A DNA stretch of 11,380 nt, taken from an uncultured Rhodospirillales bacterium. GTDB taxonomy: Bacteria; Pseudomonadota; Alphaproteobacteria; Acetobacterales; Acetobacteraceae. Made by a program: the position numbers and the translations under genes. Location of the stretch: NCBI GenBank assembly GCA_903932545.1, contig CAIZGT010000362.1:1-11380 (forward strand), in the 5' to 3' direction. Positions 5,537 through 11,380 of the stretch are shown here, piece by piece. Each line of letters starts with the position of its first letter. Positions within the stretch are counted from its first letter, which is position 1. The notes under the pieces are model-generated. The model was not told the origin of the DNA. It did not search any database and was given only the letters and a program-made list of their open reading frames with translations.

Positions 5537-8410
5537 ATGTGGCGTTTGGCATTGTTGGCCTTGGTGTGGAGCGGCGTGGCGCAGGCGGAGATTTTGCCGA
5601 CCGGCATGCAGATTACACCGCAGGCGGCGCGCGGGGCGCTGTTCCAGCCGCTCAATCCGCATCTGCCGGATATGCCAAACCACCTTGTCGAGTCGGCGGT
5701 CAGCGCCGCGTTGTCGCCAGACGGCAAGGTTCTGCTGATCCTCACCAGCGGCTTCAATCGCGCGAACGGGCCGGACGGCAAACAGGTTGCGGCCGATTCC
5801 AACGAATATGTGTTCGTGTTTGATGTCTCCTCTGGCGCCCCAACCCAGCTTCAGGCAATCCCGGTGCCCAATAGCTTCGTGGGCTTGGCGTGGGCGCCAG
5901 ACGGGGGTTCCTTTTATGTCAGCGGCGGGGTGGACGATGCGGTGTATCGCTTCCGTCGGCTGCGCCAAGACTTCATTGCCGACTGGACGGCAAAGCTCGG
6001 GCATCAATCCGGCAACGGGCTGAAGATAAAGCCGGTCGTCAGCGGTATCGCCGCAAGCCCAGACGGGCGGGCGGTGCTGGTTGCCAATTATGAAAATGAC
6101 TCCGTCACCCTGCTGGATGCCAACTCGGGCGGTGTGCTGGCCGAACGCGATCTGCGACCGGGGCGCATTGACGCAGCACGTGCTGGTGAGCCCGGTGGCA
6201 GCTATCCTTGGTGGGTTGTCTGGACATCGCCCAACCGAGCCTATGTCTCGGTGCAACGCGACCGTGAAGTGCTGGCGTTGGACGTGCAGGGCGCGGAGAT
6301 CACGGTGGCCGCGCGGATCAAATTGCGCGGACAGCCGAACCATTTGTTGGCAAGCCGTGACGGCAAAATTCTATATGCAGCCCTCGACAATTCGGACAGC
6401 GTGGCCGCGATTAACACCGCAACGAACCAAGTTCTGGCCGATATCCTGGCCACCGCACCAGCCGAGTTGCTGCCCAATTTGGGTGGTTTGCTTGGGGCTA
6501 ATCCGAATTTCCTCGCCTTATCGCCAGACGAGCATGTGCTGTTTGTCAGCCTCGGCGGGCTAAATGCCATTGGCGTCATCCAGCTTGAATCAGACGTTCT
6601 GCCCGCCGCGGCACCCAGCGCAGCAGACGATGATGATGATGACGATGATGTGCCCAAAGGCAATAGGAAAAGCCGCAATATCGGCCTGATTCCAACGGGC
6701 TGGTACCCCAATGCCGTGGCAGCAGGCCAGAATGGCACGTATCTCTATGCGGTGAACGGCAAGTCGGTTCCCGGCCCCAATCCGGATGGTTGTCGCAGCG
6801 CGACCGCTGGTTGTGACAAGAACAACCAATATGTTCTGCAACTGGAAAAAGCAGGATTTCTCACGCTGCCGATGCCGACTCCAGCTGAACTCGCCCTATT
6901 ATCGCGCCAAGTCGCGCAAAACGATCATTTTTCGGCGATCGACGCGCTGGCACGCGGCGACGTCATGTTGGCCGCGCTGCATGAGCGCATTCATCACGTG
7001 ATTTACGTGATCAAGGAAAACCGCACCTATGATCAGGTTCTCGGCGATTTGGAGCGTGGCAACGGCGATCCGAAACTCGCCTTGTTCCCGGAGCCAATCA
7101 GCCCCAACCATCACGCGCTTGCCCGGAATTTTGTCACTCTGGACAATTTCTACGATGCGGGCGCCGTAAGCCCGACCGGCTGGAATTGGTCCACTGCCGC
7201 GCGGACAACCGATATGACGGAGAAAACCGTTCCGGTGTCCTACGCCAAGCGCGGCCTGGCCTATGACTGGGAAGGTGAGAACCGCAATATCAACGTCGGA
7301 TTAGCCACCCTCGCCGCGCGTCGGGCCGCTGATCCGCTGGTGCCGGATGATCCGGATTTGCTGCCGGGTACCGCCGATGTGGCCGCGCCAGATGCGTCTG
7401 CCCAGAACGGGGAGGGTGGCGAAGGCCAGGGCTATATCTGGAATCTTGCGCTGCGGGCAGGGCTATCCATTCGCAACTACGGCTTCTATGGCGATTTCAC
7501 GATGACTGATCCGGACAGCCCGACCCATGCCCCGCTGGAGCATGATCCGGCGGCCAAGGGGATTGCGGTGTTTCGGTCAACCAAACCGCGCCTGATGGAA
7601 CACTCGGACCCGTATTATCGGGGTTTTGATATGAAATTCCCAGATTTCTGGCGCATCCGAGAGTGGCAACGTGAGTTCGCCGAACAGGATCGTGCCGGCC
7701 GCGTGCCCGCGTTGACGTTGTTGCGCCTGCCGCATGATCATCTGGGGGAGTTCGGCAAAGCGATTGACGGCGTGGCCACCGCCGAGACGCAATTCGCTGA
7801 CAATGACTATGCGTTGGGGCTTTTGGTTGAAAGCATCGCACGCTCCCGCGTTGCGGATTCGACGCTGATTTTCGTGCTGGAGGATGATGCGCAAAATGGC
7901 CCTGACCATGTGGACGCGCATCGCAGTTTGGGTTTTGTGATCGGGCCCTACGTGAAGCAAAACGCTCTGGTTTCAGCGCATTATACAACCGTCTCGATGC
8001 TTCGCACGATAGAGGGCGTGCTCGGCCTGCCGCCGATGGGCCTGAATGACGGGCTGGCATCGCCGATGGACGAGGTGTTTGATTTGAGCCAATCCGCGTG
8101 GCGATATCGCGCGATTGTGCCAGATGTTTTGCGCCAAACCCAATTGCCATTGCCTGCCAAGGCAGCGTCGCTCGCCGGGCCGATTTTGTGCCGGGAGATG
8201 TGGTTGCGCGATCAGGCCTATTGGGAGCGCGTGTCGGCGGGGCAAAACTTCACCGTGGAAGACCATCTCGACGTTGATGCGTTCAATCACGCGCTGTGGG
8301 CCGGGCGGCAGGGCAGATGGGCACGCTATCCCATCCGCAACGGCGTTGATCTGCGCGACGGCCGTGATGTGTTGCTGGCACAGTGGAAGCGCGATCAGGG
8401 TTGCGACTGA
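5537..8410 (+). CDS. Exported bifunctional YncE-like beta-propeller / phosphoesterase (alkaline phosphatase superfamily) protein
   Basis: A 957-residue protein starting with a clear signal peptide (MWRLALLALVWSGVAQA, then EILPTG), so it is periplasmic or secreted. Residues from about 40 to 440 show repeated YVTN/YncE-type blades, for example LSPDGKVLLILTSG, SPDGRAVLVANYENDSVTLL and LSPDEHVLFVSLGG. From about 484 onward it is a phosphoesterase of the phospholipase C/acid phosphatase family. HVIYVIKENRTYDQVLGD has Glu494-Asn495 as likely metal-site residues, and LEDDAQNGPDHVDAHR around 781-796 supplies Asp783, Asp784, His791 and His795. The two-domain order is known from proteins annotated as YncE family/alkaline phosphatase family; the substrate is generally undefined. 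Residues 364-371 are eight consecutive Asp in a loop of the propeller, and a nearby Cys pair in CRSATAGC may form a disulfide. GGAG at 5523-5526 supports the start at 5537 over the open extension to 5414. The gene appears to be transcribed alone. Confidence 0.87.
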   Translation: MWRLALLALVWSGVAQAEILPTGMQITPQAARGALFQPLNPHLPDMPNHLVESAVSAALSPDGKVLLILTSGFNRANGPDGKQVAADSNEYVFVFDVSSGAPTQLQAIPVPNSFVGLAWAPDGGSFYVSGGVDDAVYRFRRLRQDFIADWTAKLGHQSGNGLKIKPVVSGIAASPDGRAVLVANYENDSVTLLDANSGGVLAERDLRPGRIDAARAGEPGGSYPWWVVWTSPNRAYVSVQRDREVLALDVQGAEITVAARIKLRGQPNHLLASRDGKILYAALDNSDSVAAINTATNQVLADILATAPAELLPNLGGLLGANPNFLALSPDEHVLFVSLGGLNAIGVIQLESDVLPAAAPSAADDDDDDDDVPKGNRKSRNIGLIPTGWYPNAVAAGQNGTYLYAVNGKSVPGPNPDGCRSATAGCDKNNQYVLQLEKAGFLTLPMPTPAELALLSRQVAQNDHFSAIDALARGDVMLAALHERIHHVIYVIKENRTYDQVLGDLERGNGDPKLALFPEPISPNHHALARNFVTLDNFYDAGAVSPTGWNWSTAARTTDMTEKTVPVSYAKRGLAYDWEGENRNINVGLATLAARRAADPLVPDDPDLLPGTADVAAPDASAQNGEGGEGQGYIWNLALRAGLSIRNYGFYGDFTMTDPDSPTHAPLEHDPAAKGIAVFRSTKPRLMEHSDPYYRGFDMKFPDFWRIREWQREFAEQDRAGRVPALTLLRLPHDHLGEFGKAIDGVATAETQFADNDYALGLLVESIARSRVADSTLIFVLEDDAQNGPDHVDAHRSLGFVIGPYVKQNALVSAHYTTVSMLRTIEGVLGLPPMGLNDGLASPMDEVFDLSQSAWRYRAIVPDVLRQTQLPLPAKAASLAGPILCREMWLRDQAYWERVSAGQNFTVEDHLDVDAFNHALWAGRQGRWARYPIRNGVDLRDGRDVLLAQWKRDQGCD

Positions 8411-8438
8411 GTGCGCCAGCGGCGGCAAATTGGCGCGC
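8411..8438 (+). terminator. Hairpin directly after the phosphoesterase stop codon
   Basis: GTGCGCCA (8411-8418) pairs with TGGCGCGC (8431-8438) over 8 bp with one T-G wobble and a 12-base loop, starting one base after the TGA. No T-run follows, so intrinsic termination is uncertain. The remaining bases to 8499, between convergent genes, hold several GCGCGC runs and nothing else I can name. Confidence 0.4.
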
Positions 8439-8499
8439 GAAACTGTCGCGATCTGTCGGTCAAGCGCGCGCTGACATTGCGCGCGTTGTCTCGGATCAA

Positions 8500-8546
8500 A
8501 TAGCGCCGAAATCAAATCACGCTTTAGACGCAGAAATTGGCGCTAT
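8500..8546 (-). terminator. Inverted repeat overlapping the VOC gene stop, possible terminator of the minus-strand operon
   Basis: ATAGCGCC (8500-8507) and GGCGCTAT (8539-8546) are perfect 8-bp inverted repeats with a 31-base spacer. The right arm includes the stop codon of the VOC gene (8543-8545). Read on the minus strand, the second arm is followed by TTGATC, with no real T-run. The long loop makes this a weak terminator candidate; it may be only an mRNA 3' end structure. Confidence 0.35.
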
Positions 8547-9043
8547 GCGGGCGCAGCGAACGCTCGGTAGCGGCGCGCTTCCGACATATCAGGCGGCGGA
8601 CCAGCCTCCGCACGGCCTTCAAAGGTGAGCTCAAGTTGGACGCCAGACGGGTCGTGCACAAATAGCTGCCAGAGTGTGGTGTTGGGCACCAGAAACTCTC
8701 GCCATTCGACCCCCGCATTGCGGAACCGGGCGATGAAGGCGTGGTAGCCCGATGCCACCAAAGACACGTGATCAATGGCTCCCATCCCAACCGGAATCTC
8801 CCCCTTGGCATCAAGGGCGGCACGTCCGGCATAGATATGCATGATCGCCGTGCCGATCGGTGTGGGGATCGCCAACCATGCACCCGGATAGCCGAAATCG
8901 GGTCGAAAGGCTTCGGTGAGGCCGATCACATCGCAGTAAAAGCGGCGCGTCGCTTCCAAATCATGCGTCTTGATCGCCACATGCAGCAAGCCGCTGATCA
9001 CAGCACCGTCGCGTGGCGTCTCGTGTTGATCCTTAGCGTTCAT
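8543..9043 (-). CDS. VOC family (glyoxalase/bleomycin resistance/extradiol dioxygenase fold) protein
   Basis: A 166-residue protein with two beta-alpha-beta-beta-beta modules of the vicinal oxygen chelate fold. The first module begins at GLLHVAIKTHDLEATRRFYCDVIGL (residues 18-42, quoted only as landmark ends His21 and Leu42) and the second at AIDHVSL. A complete metal set is visible: His21, His69 (in IMHIY), His92 (IDHVS) and Glu138 (VQLELTF), so a divalent-metal enzyme is likely rather than a binding-only protein. DPSGVQLEL is the usual C-terminal VOC block. ATG 9043 is preferred to ATG 9049 because GGGAG lies 9 bases ahead of it. The start overlaps the end of the flavoprotein gene by 11 bases, so translation is probably coupled. 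By context it may act on the product of the flavoprotein. Dioxygenase, lyase or isomerase activity cannot be told apart from sequence. Confidence 0.88.
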   Translation of the reverse strand: MNAKDQHETPRDGAVISGLLHVAIKTHDLEATRRFYCDVIGLTEAFRPDFGYPGAWLAIPTPIGTAIMHIYAGRAALDAKGEIPVGMGAIDHVSLVASGYHAFIARFRNAGVEWREFLVPNTTLWQLFVHDPSGVQLELTFEGRAEAGPPPDMSEARRYRAFAAPA

Positions 9044-10556
9044 AAACATTATCTCCCTGCTGCCAGAGCTTCATGCCTTCGAGGTAGGCTGCCGCATTGG
9101 ATACAAACAGCCGCTTGGTGATGCCCTGCACCAGCCTGGGAACGCCGAATTTGATCCCAGATAGGCCGATCGGCATCGGCCCCATGCTGGCGTTGGCGCC
9201 TCGGCTGAAATTGAAAACCGCAGCCAACCAAGGCGCGCAGCCGGGCGTCTTTTCCTGAAGCTCGAAATTCGGCCCCAAATGGCACGAGCGCATCAGGCCA
9301 GGATCATCTTCACCCGGCGGCGGCGTGAAGACATCCTGCCAGAGTGCGATTTTGTCCATGTGCTCGATGAACTCAGGCGCCAGAGCCACGTTGGTTTCGT
9401 AGCCGGTTCCGAGAATAAGAAAATCAAACGCCCGCGCGCCATCAGTTGCATGCACCAACACATGCGCGTCTAGCATCTCAAGTCGCTCGAAAGACGAGCC
9501 AGGATGGATCACCAAGTTCGCGGTCGCTTGCGCTTTCTCGACTGTGCGAACCGGCGGGCCACTGCGCAGCGCCTTCATCTGCCGCGCAAAGCGCCATCGC
9601 TGTGCGAGGTCTAGATCGGGGAAATGCGCCAAGTAGCCGTTAAATTCACTCCAAGCCACGCCGTTGGCCGACCGCAAATCGGGCGCACGATGATACAAAT
9701 CCACCCGAGCGGCCCCGGCCTCTGCCACCTTGATGGCATTGTCGAAGGCCGATGCCCCGCCGCCCACAACACCGACCGATTTATCCTTCAGCGCCGTAAA
9801 ATCAATGTCTTCCTGGGTATGCGCCCAGAACGCCTTTGGCACATTGTCGCGCACCACGGGCGGGATGAAACGCCGCCCGTTGCCCTCAATGCCAGTGGCG
9901 AGCGCCAATGTTTGCGTCCAGAGCAGCGAACGCTGCCCGGCCTTGTCCCGCACCTCGACTTCGATCAAGCCTGCTACGCTGGACGGGCCAAAACGGACCA
10001 TCCGGCAGTGGTTGCGCACTGGGAGTTGGGTCGTCACGCGATACCAGTTGAGATAACGCGCCCACGCTGCGGTCGGCACTTTATACAGATCGCGCCACGC
10101 CTGCGCGCCGTATTGCACCTCGTACCATGCCCGCAGCGAGAGGCTTGGCACCCCGCATTCTATCCCGCCAACATCCTTTTGGGTGCGCAAAGTCTCCATC
10201 CGCGCATAGGTCGCCCACGGCCCCTCCGCGCCCGGAGCGTTTTCATCGATGAGCAGGATGTTCTCGACGCGTTGCTGCAGCAATCCAAACCCGGTCGCCA
10301 ATCCGGCTTGCCCGGCACCAACCACCAGCACGTCCAACGCCCGGCTACCGTCCGGCGCGAACTTGGGCAATACCCAAGATTTCATCGGATAGCGGGTCAG
10401 TTCCATATCGCGCCGCGCCAAACGCGCAAGCTCGTCGGCGCTGGTTGGTAGATGCAAGGGGTTGATGGCTTGGTGGTCCGCGTATGACAAGAAATCCGCA
10501 AGAACGGGCATCGCGGCGGCGTGTTCAACCGCGATCATATCAGGGGAATCGTTCAT
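9033..10556 (-). CDS. FAD/NAD(P)-binding flavoprotein, probable monooxygenase
   Basis: A 507-residue flavoprotein with two dinucleotide-binding folds. LDVLVVGAGQAGLATG (GxGxxG at about 80-85) binds FAD, and KSVGVVGGGASAFDNA (about 265-270) binds NAD(P)H. LALATGIEG and the later LILGTGYETN are the usual linker motifs of two-domain flavin monooxygenases. About 70 residues precede the FAD fold, longer than in the simplest members. The class B monooxygenase fingerprint F-x-G-x3-H-x3-(W/D) is only partly kept: around 240-250 it reads PKAFWAHTQED, with His246 and Asp250 present but Phe and Gly replaced by Pro and Ala. The start at ATG 10556 overlaps the permease stop as ATGA; the open extension to 10634 lies inside the permease gene and is rejected. 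It is followed by the VOC gene with an 11-base overlap. N-, S- or Baeyer-Villiger-type oxygenation and a plain oxidoreductase all remain possible. Confidence 0.86.
   Translation of the reverse strand: MNDSPDMIAVEHAAAMPVLADFLSYADHQAINPLHLPTSADELARLARRDMELTRYPMKSWVLPKFAPDGSRALDVLVVGAGQAGLATGFGLLQQRVENILLIDENAPGAEGPWATYARMETLRTQKDVGGIECGVPSLSLRAWYEVQYGAQAWRDLYKVPTAAWARYLNWYRVTTQLPVRNHCRMVRFGPSSVAGLIEVEVRDKAGQRSLLWTQTLALATGIEGNGRRFIPPVVRDNVPKAFWAHTQEDIDFTALKDKSVGVVGGGASAFDNAIKVAEAGAARVDLYHRAPDLRSANGVAWSEFNGYLAHFPDLDLAQRWRFARQMKALRSGPPVRTVEKAQATANLVIHPGSSFERLEMLDAHVLVHATDGARAFDFLILGTGYETNVALAPEFIEHMDKIALWQDVFTPPPGEDDPGLMRSCHLGPNFELQEKTPGCAPWLAAVFNFSRGANASMGPMPIGLSGIKFGVPRLVQGITKRLFVSNAAAYLEGMKLWQQGDNVYER
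9053..9057 (-). promoter_or_regulatory. Ribosome binding site of the VOC gene, inside the flavoprotein coding sequence
   Basis: On the minus strand GGGAG lies 9 bases before ATG 9043 and only 3 before ATG 9049. It therefore favours the inner start. It is embedded in the last codons of the upstream flavoprotein gene. Confidence 0.5.
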
Positions 10557-11302
10557 CGGCCGGCCCAATGCACAAAACGCCGCTCCGCCAAGCTGAGTGC
10601 CAGATTGAGCACATAGCCCAGCAATCCCGCACAAAAGATCGCTGCATACATTTTCGGCATGTCAAACATCGTCTCGGCCTCAAATACGCGCTGGCCGATG
10701 CCGTCTGTGGAGCCGAGGAACATCTCGGCCACGATCACCGAGACCAGCGAAATCGACACTCCCGTGCGCAGCCCGATGAACGTTTGCGGCAGTGATTCGA
10801 GCAGCACCACCAGCAGAATATGCAGCCGCGATGCCCCCATAATGCGGGCCGCCTGAACGCGCGTTTTGCGGGCGTTCATCACCCCGTAGGCCGTGTTGAA
10901 CACGATGGCGAGGATCGCCCCAAATGCGCCGATATAGACTTTGGTGCGATCATCAACGCCGAAAATCACCAAGAAAAGCGGGAACACCGCACTGGCTGGG
11001 GTGGAGCGAAAAAAGTCGATGATGAATTCCAGCGAACGGTACAAGCGTTCAGACGCGCCCAGTATCACGCCCAGCGGAATACCGATCCCCGCCGCGAGGG
11101 ACACCGACAGCACCACGCGCCGCACGGTTTTCCACACATCGGCGCTGATCCCGCCGCCAACCATGCCATTCCAAATTGTTTTGCCGATCACCACAGGCGT
11201 GGGCAGCAGCACCGGATCGATCAGATGCGTGGCCACAGCCAAATACCACGCGGCGAGAAAGCCGATCACGCCGATGAACGGGGTAAAGCTGCGCGCCGTC
11301 AT
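10553..11302 (-). CDS. ABC transporter permease, NitT/TauT/SsuC type
   Basis: A 249-residue inner-membrane protein with about six hydrophobic segments, normal for the SsuC/TauC family. The cytoplasmic EAA-type loop, which docks on the ATPase, is seen at about 151-172 as AARIMGASRLHILLVVLLESLP with its central GAS and terminal LP. Other family marks are LLPTPVVIGKTIW near the N-terminus, FFRSTPASAVFPLFLVIFG in the middle, and IVAEMFLGSTDGIGQRVF after the loop. Family members take up nitrate, taurine, alkanesulfonates, thiamine precursors, aromatic acids and others, so the substrate is open. ATG 11302 overlaps the stop of the preceding gene as ATGA, and its own TGA overlaps the flavoprotein start in the same way, so the genes are one translationally coupled operon. 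The periplasmic binding protein is not in the window. Confidence 0.94.
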   Translation of the reverse strand: MTARSFTPFIGVIGFLAAWYLAVATHLIDPVLLPTPVVIGKTIWNGMVGGGISADVWKTVRRVVLSVSLAAGIGIPLGVILGASERLYRSLEFIIDFFRSTPASAVFPLFLVIFGVDDRTKVYIGAFGAILAIVFNTAYGVMNARKTRVQAARIMGASRLHILLVVLLESLPQTFIGLRTGVSISLVSVIVAEMFLGSTDGIGQRVFEAETMFDMPKMYAAIFCAGLLGYVLNLALSLAERRFVHWAGR

Positions 11303-11380
11303 TTGCGCACTTCGCGCTGAAACACTTCAAGGCAATGCGCCTTGGTTTTGACGAAACTGGCTTCAGCCAATGTTGAGATC
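11299..11380 (-). CDS. C-terminal end of a probable ABC transporter ATP-binding protein, truncated by window edge
   Basis: Only the last 26 codons are visible, ending ...HCLEVFQREVRK and TGA (complement of 11299-11301). The frame is open to the window end. The stop overlaps the permease ATG by the ATGA arrangement. A tail of the form AEASFVKTKAHCLEVF resembles the C-terminal helix of NitT/TauT-family ATPases, and the ATPase is a common upstream neighbour of this permease. No Walker or signature motif lies inside the window, so the identity rests on context and tail similarity. The substrate-binding protein is the main alternative. Confidence 0.6.
   Translation of the reverse strand, partial: ISTLAEASFVKTKAHCLEVFQREVRK

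Noticed and set aside
5468..6343. 291-residue minus-strand open frame opposite the beta-propeller
   Set aside because: Antisense shadow with no domain; the plus-strand YncE repeats are clear.
6626..6652. GAT-type trinucleotide run considered as a microsatellite or CRISPR-like repeat
   Set aside because: It is a short in-frame coding repeat for aspartate; there are no spaced repeats. Retained as a protein-level observation only.
9624..10451. 275-residue plus-strand open frame opposite the flavoprotein gene
   Set aside because: Antisense to a gene with both dinucleotide-binding motifs; no motif of its own.
10557..10634. 26-codon upstream extension of the flavoprotein gene
   Set aside because: It lies inside the permease coding sequence; the ATGA overlap at 10553-10556 gives a standard coupled start.

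Overview
The window looks like a chromosomal segment of a GC-rich alphaproteobacterium. The grounds are the GC-biased third positions, long antisense shadow frames, a small class I cytochrome c of alphaproteobacterial type, and the mix of molybdenum hydroxylase, AlgI/AlgJ-like acetylation genes and a YncE-phosphoesterase fusion. The family cannot be fixed from the sequence alone. I see no rRNA, tRNA, CRISPR array, insertion sequence or phage gene.

Plus strand, left part (2-4747): the C-terminal third of a xanthine dehydrogenase-family molybdopterin-binding subunit, cut by the window edge. It is followed by a three-gene O-acetylation cassette: an AlgJ/AlgX-like SGNH acetyltransferase, an AlgI-like membrane-bound O-acyltransferase (MBOAT), and a second AlgJ/AlgX-like protein that is a full-length paralogue of the first. 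By family knowledge, the MBOAT moves acetyl groups across the inner membrane and the membrane-anchored SGNH proteins place them on an extracytoplasmic glycan. No glycan polymerase or glycosyltransferase is present here, so the substrate is unknown. A strong inverted repeat overlaps the end of the third gene and probably ends the unit.

Centre (4770-8410): a minus-strand periplasmic cytochrome c, then a roughly 400-base divergent intergenic region with two dyads and a possible cytochrome promoter. Next is a plus-strand gene for a 957-residue exported protein that joins a YncE-type beta-propeller to a phosphoesterase of the phospholipase C/acid phosphatase family. The propeller carries a run of eight aspartates.

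Right part, minus strand (8543-11380): four tightly coupled genes read leftward. They are the C-terminus of a probable ABC transporter ATPase, a NitT/TauT/SsuC-type permease, a flavin-dependent NAD(P)H oxidoreductase/monooxygenase, and a VOC (glyoxalase/dioxygenase fold) protein. Each junction overlaps by 4 to 11 bases. The arrangement suggests uptake of a small organic compound, followed by flavin oxygenation and a VOC-type step; the compound is not identifiable.

Most genes belong to known families. The less ordinary points are the SGNH-MBOAT-SGNH layout away from polysaccharide genes, the poly-Asp insertion in the propeller, and the ABC-flavoprotein-VOC operon with a degenerate monooxygenase fingerprint.
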